A DNA stretch of 64,000 bases from Bryopsis sp. KO-2023. Its lineage: Eukaryota > Chlorophyta > Ulvophyceae > Bryopsidales > Bryopsidaceae. Positions 1 through 11,892 of this stretch are shown here, in pieces. Position 1 is the stretch's first letter. Each line of letters begins with the position of its first letter. The notes beneath the pieces were generated by a model, which was not told where the DNA came from, made no database searches, and worked only from the letters and a program-made list of their open reading frames with translations. The stretch covers positions 11,113,001-11,177,000 of the forward strand of contig BSYQ01000001.1 of assembly GCA_030272585.1 (NCBI GenBank), in the 5' to 3' direction. Both the position numbers and the translations under genes were made by a program.

Positions 1-3000
1 GGCTTCCGAATCGGAGGAGCTCTTCACTGCTCGAGTGTCTGGGGAAGTTTTGATCAATGCAATGGTGGAGGTGAGAGAATGAAAAGCTGGTCTGAGTCTT
101 GTCCACATGAGAACTGCTCTGTGAAAATTAAGGGATGTTCAGATTCAGATTTTCTTGTCGTCAATCTGTGTGCAACGTCGAGGACATATATATCGTGTTG
201 TGGGAAAAAAAAAATGGAGAAGAATTATTAAGGGGACTGGGAATCTGCTGCATTTTGAAAATGGGATCTTATTTTGGAGATCGTTGTTTTCAGACTTATG
301 AAGGGGATGGCATCACTGCCTTGATGGGGGCGATTGAGCGCCACATGCAAGAATCTTTCGTAGCAAAATCACAAGGTATTGCTCTTTCCCCTCTTCGCCT
401 GTTGTGAACAGAGCATTTTTTTCTCTTAACAACATTAAAGAAATTAATAATGATTTTTTATTTTTGTAGAAATGCATGCAGGGAGAGTGTTTGTTCTAAC
501 ACAGCCCAAAGAAGGGCATTGGACCTAGGAACAATATCTGAACTTTTCCGGACTTGATTTTCCAGGGAAATCAGACTGGTGGAAATGCCGAGAGGCAGCT
601 ATTGCATGCATCGGGCATATATCGGATAGCTTCGGCGAATTCGATGGCGACGGCAGCCATCCAAAATTCAATGCTGCTGGGATTCTGGACACTCTGTTCA
701 AAAATGATGTCGATGTGACTGATCCATGTCCATACTTGGTGGGGAGGGTGCTTTCCATCGTTGGCCAAATGGCGAATTTCGTTTCCACAAGTCAGGCCGA
801 GGGTTTTGTCCGAGCAGCTGTCATTGGTGAGTGGAAAGTCGCTGTTGATGGGAGAAGGTGGCAGTTTTTGTAGGTTCTTTTTCTCATTTGGTCCGGAATT
901 TTGCCAGAAAGGAGTGCAAAATTACAGAAAAAAGCAGAAAGAAAGAAGAAGGAAGTTTCAGGGGTGGAACCAATGGCGTGATTTTTTTTTGTCTAGGGCT
1001 GAAGAGTCCTAACCCTCCTCCTGTGAAGATTGGCTCCTGCATGGTAGTTTCCAATCTCTGCCCGCTGTTGAGTTCCGACAGACTGAAGACCATGCTGCCG
1101 GACATCTACGAATCCATGAAACATCTCATGGAGGAGTGCACAGAGGAAATGCTGAATTTAGTTTTGGAAACCCTGACTCAAATCATCAAGGTGCCATTTC
1201 CCGCACGCTCAGAAACAGAACAGCAGTAAAAAATGTATGATTTCTTGGACAATCGAAAAAGTGCATGACAATGAGCAAAACCTTCTTTTCTGCATGAAAC
1301 ACGAACAGGTGGATAAGGAGACGGCGCCGAAATTTGAGCCGTACCTAACACCACTCGTATTAAAGACTTGGTCGGAAAACATGAATGACCCTTTGTTTGG
1401 TCCGCCTGCTATGGCTGCAATAGAGGCATTCTCTGAGAATGAAGCCTGTCTTGGGAGCTTATGTGGGTATGGAGAAACTCCTTACACCAGATTGTCAGCT
1501 TCCATTGACTTGCAAAAGTCAACCAGAGTGTGTTGTTCCCTCAGAAAAAAAGGAATTGTCTCTAGTATGTACCTGCAGCTGCGACTGTTTCGTAACAGGC
1601 TTTGTGTTTAGCCCAGATCTATGCTGCCCACTCTGAGTGCTGCGATATCGTCACACAAAACTCAAGAAGCGAGTGTCGTGGAGGGGTCGTTGGATTTGAT
1701 TACCATCCTGCTCAAGGGTCGCCACCCTGAAGTGGCCAAAATGGTCTACATGGCGATCGCCCCAGCTTTGGTGGATTTGCTGACAACATCGGATGATCAT
1801 GGGATTCTCCAAAGCGGAACACAACTACTTCAAGCTGTGGTGGGTTTGCTAAAATGATCCTGTCAGTTTCAGGGAGTCGTTTTGGGGTGCGAAAAGAGGA
1901 GGTTTTCTTGCATTGAATATTATTCATTTTGGTGGAGTGTACACTGTGTGGTGCTTGAGAATTGCCCACTGGAAAAGTGTGAGACCAAGTGTGATGCACG
2001 TGTGGCTGCTTCAGGTGCGAGTAGGTGGGGAAGGCATGCTTTCATGGGGCAACGCAGATCCACAGACCACCCTGGGTATTATTTTGAACATAATCAGGCG
2101 GATACTGGCTCCAGATATGGACGATGCCCCAGCACTTCACATCGGCCAGGTTGTCAATTGTTTGCTTCAGTATATGCCTGTGGCTTTCGCGTCGTGCCTC
2201 CCTCAACTGATAGAAATGCTGGTGACAAAACTGAACCAAGTCAACATGTCGCCTGTGATGATATCGCTGCTCTTGGTGTTCTGCCGGATGGTGCATGCGA
2301 ATGCCAGGGAGCTCGTGGATGTGCTTTCTGGGATGTCTGTAAGGCAAAAAGGTGAAAGAATCAAGCTTGATGTCACAATGATCTGGTGTTTTCTATCCCT
2401 GGATGCTTTGTGAAACCCCCAGAAAGGCTGCTCAAGGAATTTAACATGCATGGGCTTTCTAGTTGGGGAACTGCTTGAAGAAACAAAGAGAAGCTTGGAT
2501 GCATCCCTCGAACGCAGCCATTTCGACCTCTTCCTTACCTTGTTTCTGGACCTCAGTATGTGTTCTTATTTCTGTGTAGATGGATCAGTGGCGAGTGGTC
2601 TACAGGTGGTTATGTCCATCTGGGCTGAGCGATCCCTAGAAATCTCAGGGGCATTCAACATTCGACTTTCGGTGACAGCACTTGCTGTCCTTCTGAAATC
2701 TGGCCACCCCAAGCTCAACGACATCCAAGTGAGTGAGAATAGCTGTTCACAGTCCAGGGCTGAAACAAGAAAGTTCGCAGAAATCGTGTTGATTCTGTTT
2801 TTGATGCTGTTAGTTTGGGAGGTGGGGAGAGGTTCCTGTGTGGTAGCGGTGCATGCACATGTGTCAGCACCAGGAAGAGTGAGGGGTTTTTTGGTACTCT
2901 AGGTTCGAGGGAAGATGGTTTCATTGGAGAGTGGGGTGCGAACACGATCAAAGTCGCGGGCCGACCCTGAACGCTGGACGATCATCCCTCTACCTGTCAA

Positions 3001-3525
3001 AATCTTTCTGGTTCTGGTGGACACTCTGATGGAAAGCGAAGGTGCTAGCGAGGAATTCGTGGACGATATTGACGAGGAGGGCAGAGTGCATGAATGGGAC
3101 AGGCCCCTTCAGTACTTGAATGGCAAGGTGATATTTCTACTCCAGGGGTCCAGAATCGGAAACAAAAAATCATAGAACCAACTTCCTGCAGAACCACAGA
3201 TTGCTAGTTCTTGCTTTGATTGCTGACCAGGTGCATCCATGTTACCTTCTGATTTTTAAACATTGATTTGCGACTGCGTTTCGTGAAATGTGGTGTTTTG
3301 TAGATGGTGTCGGCGGGCGATTATTTATCCAGGTGTGCTGCTATTGCACCCACTATGGACGATGAGCCAGACGACCCAAACGATCCCATTGCCAAGATTG
3401 ACCTGATGGAATTCATTACCAGCGAATTGAAAAGCATTGCTGCTGCGGACCGAAGCTTTTTCCAAACATGCACGGAGCACCTCAATCCTATGCAATTGCA
3501 AATCGTCCAGGAAGCCTGCCAATGA
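1..3525 (+). CDS. IPO9: importin-9 (karyopherin beta), C-terminal part
   Basis: This is the 3' part of an importin-beta family nuclear transport receptor of the importin-9 type, which carries cargo such as histones and ribosomal proteins through the nuclear pore. The 5' end lies outside the window. Exons read as <1-70, 294-375, 566-826, 997-1190, 1309-1466, 1617-1839, 2015-2338, about 2580-2728, 2903-3127 and 3304-3525 (stop TGA). Diagnostic stretches are DWWKCREAAIACIG, the C-terminal RTRSKS-ADPERW-IPLPVKI block, an acidic segment (DDIDEEGR, DDEPDDPNDP) and a final helix ending in EACQ, all in the order known for importin-9. All junctions keep frame except the one between 2338 and the exon near 2580, where no canonical junction keeps the conserved frame; a tiny missed exon, an unusual splice site or a one-base error would explain it. 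Several introns end in TAG. Confidence 0.9.
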
Positions 3526-4590
3526 GCGAATACGTAAAATATCGTGTCGACTTTTACTTTTTTTGCAGATTCTTGGAACTTTGAAGTTCCGTCTGCATAT
3601 CAAAAACGCAAAGAATGTGATTTCTGGATTTGAGGTTTGAAGTGCAGCGAGGGGGGGAAGGAATTCCATGAAATAAGCTTTCCTTGTAGGCTAGGGAAAT
3701 TCGACATATCACACACATATCTTGAAATGCTTCCATAGGTGTTCAGAAAACAGATGTCAGGGAAGATAAAAAATGAGTGGTTCAAACATATGGCAAACTT
3801 TTGGGGTTAATGGGTTAACCCAATTAATGGGTTTGTTGAAGAGGTTTTCTTTGGAGGGTGGCAGGAATCGTTTTTGAAGTCATGGTGGAGGTCAATCTCA
3901 GCTTCAAGTAAATAGAGTAGTGCTATAGCTTCAGATAGACAAATTAGGTTCCAATTCTAAAAAAAAGGACAATGCAAATGCACATCTCTTATCACGCTTT
4001 TTAACGTGCTTTATTTTTTCATTGTTTGTTATGTGCTTGCCTTTGTTCACCTTGTTTGGTTTTGTTGACTCTGTTCTTGAGATCAATCAAATAAATACCG
4101 TAAATGGGGTAATTTCTGCGTTGGACTAATTTTTGCGAGTAGGAAAAATCGCAAAAATTAGTGTCGCAAAAATTGGGTTCCTAAACCCTAGGCCCTTTGC
4201 GACCTGATTGAATCGCAAAAATTAGTGTCGCAAAAATAAAACACGCGAAAGTTCATGCGCGCAAACATTACCCCATTTACGGTAAGTTGACTTTGTGCAT
4301 TCTGAAACAATGGTATCTTGGCTTTGCCTGATGTTTCAAAGGCTGTCCATAATTAGGAAAATGCATTCAATCAGAAATCAAATAACAAGACTGGTTGCAA
4401 GTCGACCATCAACTGTAAAAAAAAACTCCATCACACTCGGTCTGGCAAAAAGAATAATTTCAGAAAATACCCTTAAAACAAACCAGGCAGAGCAAGGAGG
4501 AGAAGAAACTCAGGCAAACGCCATAATCCTGCTGAAAAGCGAAATCAAGTGCATAGGGAAAAAAAGTCTGATGCACAGTGAAAAGTTTTA
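3526..4590. other. intergenic, converging 3' ends
   Basis: This lies between the stop of importin-9 and the stop of the minus-strand GlcG-like gene, so the two genes converge. I see no convincing exon. It holds the inverted-repeat element at 4096-4284 and otherwise AT-rich probable 3' UTR sequence. Confidence 0.6.
4096..4284. mobile_element. MITE-like element with 17-bp perfect terminal inverted repeats
   Basis: The left end TACCGTAAATGGGGTAA (4096-4112) is exactly reverse-complementary to the right end TTACCCCATTTACGGTA (4268-4284). If the outer TA on each side is the target duplication, the inverted repeat begins CCGTAAATGGGG, as expected for a Tc1/mariner-like non-autonomous element with TA duplication. 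The interior is itself repetitive, with copies of TCGCAAAAATTAGTGTCGC in both orientations, so the whole 189 bp can fold into a hairpin. It also contains CTAAACCCTAG, a telomere-like string. No coding capacity. The family assignment is inference from end structure alone. Confidence 0.8.
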
Positions 4591-5264
4591 TCAAAGTGGG
4601 GCATCTTCCCAGCCTTCTGCAGGAGAGATCGGTTCAGGGACCATCCCAGCGGCTTTCACACCCTCAATAGCAGCATACTCATCTTTATCAGAGGCATCCC
4701 CACTCACACCAACAGCGCCAATCCCCACCCCACTCTCATTCAATATCAACACCCCCCCAGGGGCAGCCATGAACCGTCCATTGGTTGCAGATGCCACTGC
4801 AGCTTGGAATCCCACCCTTGCACTGAAACGCTCTTTCAGCGTTCGGCCTGCCATTCCCACTCCAAGAGCACCTGGAAAATGTTTTGTCCACACGGGTATT
4901 CTTACTTCCTGATTTGTGGCTGCTCTAGTCTCAGTTTTCAAGGATTTCTATGTGGACTGGGGTCCATCAGGAAAATATTTTTTATGAATTCATCCAAACA
5001 GGTGTTGTCATCACTAGGTGCACCTGCTGCTTTTCCTGTGGCTATTTCCACTCTAGCGATCCCGCTGCCATCTTCCCTCTTTAAAGCTATGATGTGACCC
5101 CCCGTGTCCACAACCACAACAGTCAATGGCAGCAACTCAGCTTTCCGGCCTGCATCCAAAGCCCCATCAATAATCTTGCATGCAGAATCCAGGCTCAAGG
5201 GTGTAGCAAGCAAGACAACCTGGTTTTTGGGCATTGGTCCCTGAGTGATGTGGAAAAAAGACAC
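4591..5264 (-). CDS. GlcG/HbpS-like (DUF336) heme-binding family protein
   Basis: Two exons on the minus strand, 5264-5024 and 4871-4591, joined by a GT-AG intron in phase 1, give about 173 residues, the usual size of the GlcG/HbpS family. Family landmarks are LSLDSACKIIDGALDAG near the start, then VVVVDTGGHIIALKREDG, GKAAGALGVGMAGRTL across the splice site, AAPGGVLIL, and GAVGVSGDASDKDEYAA near the C-terminus. Bacterial relatives bind or degrade heme or sit in the glycolate operon; the role in eukaryotes is not settled. The start could be the ATG at 5264 or the in-frame Met 10 codons later; TCACTCAG just upstream of the second Met could also be a splice acceptor, so an upstream exon is possible. 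Converges with importin-9. Confidence 0.82.
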
Positions 5265-6670
5265 ATCGCTTATGCAACGTTGAAACGCTCATTGCATGGG
5301 CAAGGGTCTTTCACTTTTCATTGCTGCAAAGCGGCAGTCGAAAAATGAATCAAATCTTGCGTTTTTCTTCCCGTGACACAGAGTCTGACATTTGAAATGC
5401 CTGGACAGATGAAAAAATTATCATACCACCCCGTCTCCAAAAGAGGTGTGAGGGTCTGGAAGATATCAATGATCCAGGGGGCATGAGAATCAACCCCTCC
5501 ATTCAAAAACTTCATAGTTTTAGGGAATGTAGGTGGCCAGCAAAATCCCAGCCGTAAGAAAGCTGCAGTCTATAGTTTCCTCAGGGACTGACTTTCGAAC
5601 AAAATACACACACTCACTCGGTTAGGAGGTAAATTTGGAGTATAGGGAAGCAAGCAAGCGAAGCTTTGAGTGCGTGGGCGATCTATATGGATTAGTACGT
5701 TTGGAAAACTGTGCAAGAGTCGGACCTAATTTCTCGAGCGAGCCTAAAAGAGTGAGATAGACAGAGGGTTACGGCTAGAATTGGAGTGGAAGCATTCCCC
5801 TTCTTTAATACATCCCAGTTTCAACACAAACAAATGTGTATTATAGGATTGGAAAGATACATTCATATTTGAAACCCCTTTTCAAAGAGACTAAAAAATC
5901 AAGAAGGCACAGAGCCAGCGAAAATCGATGCTGCTTCCAGTATTGTTGCAGAAAACAAAACAGGTTACAGAAAATAAGAGCGAACACGCAGAAAATAGAA
6001 AAAGGTTACAAATTGGGAACACAACAATTGACAGTGTCCACCCCACAAGCACCAGTGAGAAAAATCAACAGAGCCACACTTATTTGCCCAAGAAATATTA
6101 TCAAAATTCAACTGTTTGAATTCTGACCTCTACCTAGTATCAAACATCCAACTGGCATAATGCCTGCTGAGCCACACATGTAAAAAGAAAACTATGGCGA
6201 CTCGATAACAGAGCATTTCTTACCAACATCACAAAATCGTTATCACAATTTTTGCCTGGTCAAATTTCGAGCAGATTTACTAAGAGAAATTCGCAGAGGC
6301 ACTAATATGCACTATTGCAAACCTGCAAAAAAAACACTGAAACTCCTCTGCTTGGAGTCCTACGCAAAGTTCTTGTAAAATCCCAAGGTGATTTTTGTTT
6401 TTCTCAGTCAGACAGTTCCCTCATCATTGTACTGTTCGTACAAGCAAGCAGCTCTCCCAGCTGATAAAATGCATACAACCCATTCAGACCTTATGGAATC
6501 CAAACTGATCACAGAGTTCTTTCAAGTTTTTTCCTGTCATTGCGCTGCCCTCGTTCTTATCATACACTGACTGGGCTGTCAACGCACCCTTAAACCAAAA
6601 AAAAATCCCTCGGCGCTTGGCTACTCAAGAGAAACACCTATCTATCTACTCAAACTTCTTTCGCCTCCCT
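5265..6670. other. no supported gene
   Basis: The stretch contains only short, AT-rich open frames without recognisable domains. It should hold the 5' UTR or an extra 5' exon of the GlcG-like gene and the 3' UTR of the PP2C gene, both on the minus strand. I saw no RNA gene or repeat family here. Confidence 0.5.
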
Positions 6671-9236
6671 TTATTTTTCGCTGTCGAGCGAATCGGTCGA
6701 ATTCGAAGCCTCTATGACAGACCCCAGTCCCTCCAACGAAGTCGAAGCCTCGCTGTCATCATCCAGCAGGGATTTTTGCAGCATTTTGAGGCTCAAATTT
6801 TTCCTGCTGTGCCGAGATTCCAGTCTGGAATTGTCGCCCCCCACCAAGTCCAAATTATCGCTTGACCCAGCCCGAGATGCCACACCCTCGCTGGAAAAAG
6901 ACTTTTTGGAGCTTCCATAGAGAACGAAGTTATCATCAAAGGAAATACTGTCGCTCGTAACGGCCTCCACCAAGGATTCATCCATGGTGTCCCAATCCGA
7001 TAGGAATTCAAGTTGGTGCTCCTAAAAATAGACAAGAAAATGCAAAGAGTCCTTAAGGAAGTCCACTCCAGTTGCTTGCTGTTTCTCCAATCCACACTGT
7101 AACTCAGAAGCATCAAAAACGAAGCAATCCAACCAAGAACAATATATAATACAACATATATAATCCATATCCAGTGGTACCTTATATGTATCAAAATCTA
7201 TTCAAATCATACCCCATGTGACGATACGCCGACGAGTTTTCTCAAAGCTTTGATGGGTCCCTTGTGCTTTATCGTTTCCGGATGTTGAGGCATCATCGCT
7301 CCATTGGCTGACACTGGAGGTGCTTCGCACAGAATGTCCACAACGATAATGGTGGTGTCATCAGTCAGCATCCCCCCTTCGCCTTTTTCTGCTCTGTTCA
7401 TTATTTTCCTGGCCAGATCATCGATTGGCTTGTTTTTGCTCAAAGATAGCACTTTTCTGGGGTCCAAGCTATCCCATAGCCCATCAGATGCTAGCACTAG
7501 CCGGGCTCCACTTGCTGGTATCACAACCTGCACAAAATGCATTGCATTTGTCCTGAAATATGTAAACAGGTTTCAATCATTCATGCATTGTGTTTTCTAG
7601 CTCTTGATTGCAGCTCCAGTTTCGTGGAATTGCTAGGATTTGCTCGGAGTATAGGCTTCTTAGTTTTTTTAGTATCCTTTTTGATACTAAGTGCTGCCCC
7701 CCCCCCCTACCATCTTCCCAAGTGTCACCCCTAAATAACGTACATAAAACTTTCTCAATCTAAAAAACAAAAACAGGGACACCTTTAAAATTCCAACAGT
7801 ATTTTCATTCTATTATCAGGGAGTTAGACCAAAAAATAACAGATTTCTTTTCTGTGCTTCTCAACTTTTCCACTTTTTTTGGTTCTTTTTTATAACAACG
7901 TGTAATAATTGCACCGTTCCAATAAACTCACCTGCTTGATGTGAGGGAACGGGTTGACTTCTACGGATGCATCCATATCTCCTATAGACCTGGACATCAT
8001 CAATCCAGCTGGCCATGCTCGGAGAGGTCCAACAGTGACATCCCCTCGTCGAGGAGGCTTGTTATCCAAAGTCACTCCTGAAAAAAAAATATTGAAGAAA
8101 ATGAGAAGGACAAATGATATTTTAGAGTGTATTCATGTGATAGGAGAAGAATATCTGGGCAGTGAGTGAATAAACAACAAAAAGCATCCTGTAACTTTTT
8201 TCCGTGGAAAAAAGATGGTCAATTTTCTGCGTCTTCACTTTGCTTGATATCTTGTATGCGTTCGTAATTATTAAGAATGCCAGGAGAAAATGTTTTATTT
8301 ATTTAAGTTTTTTTTCGCTTGATTGAAGCGGTGCCTCCTACCTGCAACCAACACGCCAGCATTTTCCAATCTTTCTTTTTCTGATTCGTTGTCTGATAAT
8401 CTGTGATTTCCCGAAAGATTGTATTTATTGCCGTAGCAGTGAAGGTATGCAAAACTGTCCCCCACATTTGCCACAGTAACAAGCCATCCGATTGTCAAAA
8501 CAACAGTCATTGTGCTACCTGTGCCAAAAAATATGCATATAAAATTTCAAAATAAAAAAACGTTTTGAAATAAAGACAAAAGTAACAAAAACGAGGGCTC
8601 ACTACACAGCACGGGGAAATTCTCCAAGACACAGTTATTCGACATCTTGTTTTTTCTTTCTTTTATAGGGGGGTCTTCGGCAGCAAACCCAAGTTGTGAG
8701 GGTTTGATACTCATATTATCAGAAAAACTTGTACAAATAACTTCTGAAACTTTTTACAGCTTCAAAATCCAAGCATTTATTGTATGAACCAGCAAATGTC
8801 CTTTTCACAACCCCGAAACATTTCGCGGTTCTGCCATTTCTTGTATTGCACCTGATGTTTTTTCCTTGTCCTTTCTCCAGGCATTGTCGATGGCTCGGAA
8901 AGTGCTGGACACAGCTTTTCTCACTCGCCAAGTGAATAATTGACCCTCTACAACATGGAAAGAAAACACAATCAGCCTCCGTAAAACTGGCCAAAAAAAA
9001 AAACTTGGCAAACACTACTGGCAGATTGACAAACCTGGTGAGTTGAAATTGTGGTAGCTGGGGACATATTTTGGCAATCTGAGCGCCAGCTCATCAATGA
9101 GTTGTGCCTTGATGAAATTGGGAGCTTCATTTCCATTGTGTCCATCAGAAATCATGAACATAGACCAGCATGATCGACAACCCTCCTTCTTGGTGCAAGC
9201 GGGTAAAGGCAGATGAGGGCAGATCAGGTGCCTGTC
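6671..9236 (-). CDS. PP2C-type protein Ser/Thr phosphatase, plant-like
   Basis: Six exons on the minus strand, 9236-9035, 8947-8852, 8518-8342, 8077-7932, 7527-7213 and 7021-6671, join in frame with GT-AG introns. The product is a metal-dependent PP2C phosphatase: ISDGHNG (first metal Asp, variant of DGHGG), TSG-TVVLTIGWLVTVANVGDS, GPLRAWPAGL, MSRSIGDMDA, LVLASDGLWD and LTDDTTIIVVDI, in family order. It is closest in pattern to the Arabidopsis At1g47380/At1g09160 group, which also has DGHNG and GPLRCWPGGL. A Ser/Asp-rich C-terminal tail of about 115 residues follows the catalytic core and may be regulatory. The N-terminal exon upstream of 9236 is not resolved: a preceding exon must end in phase 0, and a plausible coding stretch lies between 9260 and 9700. 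The boundaries given are internal to the gene on the 5' side. Confidence 0.88.
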
Positions 9237-10216
9237 CTGAAAAACAGAACCAGACAATCACATCAACCCTCCTCGAACACAAATCGTACCAAGAATCCGA
9301 GTGCGCAGGTTGCCGATCGCTAGCCATCTCCAAACTGACAGAATGGAAAAGAAACGAGCACTGGAAACCGCAACCGTGACTAAAGTGTGAGGGTCCGTCG
9401 CCACCAGCAACAATTATATTCTTTGCATGGAATATTGTGAATCGATGCTGGGGCTCGCGAGGGTGTCGAAACATTTCGCATTTCGACCTCTGTGATGTTT
9501 TGGCGGTTGGAGTCGGCAACGCTTTGTGGTCTACCTCGTTCTTCAGCACAAATTCGGCCGACGTACATCTGAGCACTGGGGGTTCGTTTCTAGAAAGCTG
9601 CATCACAATATGAAGAGCTGGGTCGGATTGGTGGATGGATATTGCTTGCTTGCAAGCGTATTTTTGAAGGAAAGCAGCGAGGGAGTGTTTTTTGGTCGTT
9701 GCAACGCTAACATGTGTGATGATCAAAACTCACACTTGGGAATCCAAGATGGAAGGATGAAATCTGTTCCAGCCGCAGCCGGCTACCGCCTCCCTTCGAA
9801 GCCGACAAGTGGGATGGCTGAGTAAGTGCGTCTGTTACAACGCCAGCAACAAAACTCCAACGTCGTTTCAATCTATTCTGCGGGAAGGTCTGATCGGGTC
9901 GAAATTTACGCGGCTGTGACGTGAGTGCATTGGCGAAACACGACTCCTGCAAGTACAAAATACATGGCAACGGTGGTTTTCTGCGCGCGAGGGTTTGATA
10001 TCAGCTGCTTTTGGCCAAATCTCGCCGGCGGTGCTGACAGGTGATTTTGCGGTTTTCACAGTAGCGCGGTCGAGACCACCATAAATTCCCTCGATCGCTG
10101 CAATCCTGAGAAAAAATAATATACAAGCCTTCCTCCAGCTGCGAATTTTTTTGCACTGTTCCAGGGACGCGCGTCGTACGATTTGGCCGAGACCTGCATG
10201 AAGAATATTGCAGAGA
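9237..10216. other. 5' region of the PP2C gene and upstream spacer
   Basis: Probably contains the unresolved first exon or exons of the minus-strand PP2C gene; minus-strand open sequence runs through 9260-9726. The plus-strand membrane protein starts at 10217, so the region is also a likely divergent promoter. No other feature seen. Confidence 0.4.
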
Positions 10217-10666
10217 ATGAGCGAGATCAACGCGAGGCCGCAACAAGAAGGCAAAGAGACTGAGCGAAAAAACAAGCATCAACACAAGTTCCTACCCACC
10301 TTCAGCAGCAAGGGGATCGATGTCTGCACTCTGCCGGATGATTTCGCTACCACCGATTTGGAGTCTATATCGACCCAGAGTTCGTCCTTGGGCTTCGCCG
10401 ATCCTTCTCTGAAATCGACACGCATCGGGCTCCAAACGCTGGTGGGTGTTCTCGCAACCGCCGGATTGGCGGCCTACATCACAGCATTCGTGGTGCTGGA
10501 TGCGCTCAAATTTGGGGCATACCTGATCCCAGTGTTGGTCTTCATGATGCCAGTGGTGGTGGTGGCGGTTTGGTCTGGGTTGGCAGTGTTCAGACACTTG
10601 GCCGGATGTCTGACAGCCAAAAAAGGAAGACAGAAAGCAATGGAATTACCAAAGGATCGGGTGTGA
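10217..10666 (+). CDS. small membrane protein with two predicted helices
   Basis: A single open frame of 149 residues with no obvious intron. The first 75 residues are hydrophilic, rich in Lys, Gln and Ser. Two strongly hydrophobic segments follow at about residues 75-97 (LVGVLATAGLAAYITAFVVL) and 99-122 (AYLIPVLVFMMPVVVVAVW). The tail is short and basic (KKGRQK, then PKDRV). The likely topology is a helical hairpin with both ends on the same side. I do not recognise a family. The ATG at 10217 follows another in-frame ATG nine bases upstream (10208), so the start may be either. Codon use resembles that of neighbouring genes, but without a homologue it stays hypothetical. Confidence 0.55.
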   Translation: MSEINARPQQEGKETERKNKHQHKFLPTFSSKGIDVCTLPDDFATTDLESISTQSSSLGFADPSLKSTRIGLQTLVGVLATAGLAAYITAFVVLDALKFGAYLIPVLVFMMPVVVVAVWSGLAVFRHLAGCLTAKKGRQKAMELPKDRV

Positions 10667-11892
10667 TCCACCAGAATACATTTGTGCATTGTGAGCTTGC
10701 CAAGGAGGGAGCTTTTTACTTATTTGTGCCGGGGAGAATAAATCAGGATGGACAATATTGAACTGGGGATGGGTTTTGAGTCCAGCGGAGTCATCTGACT
10801 TGGCATGGTCTTGGGATGGCCTTGGGATGGCCAAGCGTGATTCAGCTGGAAAGACAACAAAAAAACACGAAGGAAATTCGAACATTGACTTATTTTGGGA
10901 AGCTCATCATGGTTTTGGGCAAGGGTACAAAAGCTCAAAATAGCGCCATGCAGTCTTTTATATTTACTTTCTGGAGTTGTACTAAAACCAAGTCCTGAGT
11001 TTCCTAGATGGATTGCAATCTTTAGAGGGGGGGGGAGGGCAAGGGGGGCTAGGGCTAGGGCTATGACGCAAGATGCAATCCCTGTCCGAATTTTTGACAA
11101 CTTAGCAATATCTTCGCATATCTTGTATTGGTAATAGGGTTGATGGTTGAATAAATTTAGATCCTGAGTAATCAGTCTCTAATCAACAGAAATACTGCAA
11201 GTGGTTCCGAGATGGTGGACGATGATGTCATTAGAGCTCTGTTTGTTGGGCTTAAGCTCGACAATCGTTGATTGGATTGTTACTTCTTTATCGGGGTTTT
11301 GTTTTGTTTCTTCTTGGTGGCTTTTTTCTTCTTTTTGCTTTGGTCAAGTCGTGAAGGCTTGGAAATCGACTTGGAAATAATAACACAAATGTTTTCCTGG
11401 AACTAGAGAGTTGCATTGTTTTTTGACTGGGATGTGGCTGGTGGAAGACCATGTTCTCGTTTTCTGTAATGATAAACGCTCTGGGATTTGTTTGTGTTGG
11501 CATGTCGAGATTGTATTGACCTTCGTGTACACTTCAATTCTCATGACATGACAATCGCTGCATAAAATTGGTCAGCCAATTCATAATTGCATCGCAGCCG
11601 TTTACGGCCACAAGAACGTCACGAGGGGACCTCCGATTCTCGCGCGTCCAGCAACATGGGTTTTCCACGCTGCCTGCAAGTAAATTCCCATGGTATGTGA
11701 AAGGACCAATTTCGTTGGCAGCAGCAGGGCAGCCGCTTGCCTTGTTCGTACGATTTCGCAGAGCGCTCCGTTAGCTCGAGTGCTCGCCCCTTGGATGTCG
11801 TCGAGAGAAATCGAATCTCTCTAGACCAAGGGAGTTCCAAACTCCACAGGAACTAAAGCAGCGACGCGCTGCTGCCTGCCGGTTCTCATAAA
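10667..11892. other. intergenic
   Basis: No supported gene. It contains the 3' end of the small membrane gene, a G-rich patch near 11025-11065 with GGGCTA-like triplets, and the probable promoter and 5' UTR of the membrane-anchored protein starting at 11893. Confidence 0.5.

Noticed and set aside
1882..2355. Alternative 157-codon frame overlapping importin-9
   Set aside because: Same region as the homology-supported exon 2015-2338 in another frame.
11025..11065. G-rich GGGCTA string as a telomeric repeat
   Set aside because: Only three short GGGCTA-like units with a different period; too short to separate from chance in a G-rich patch.
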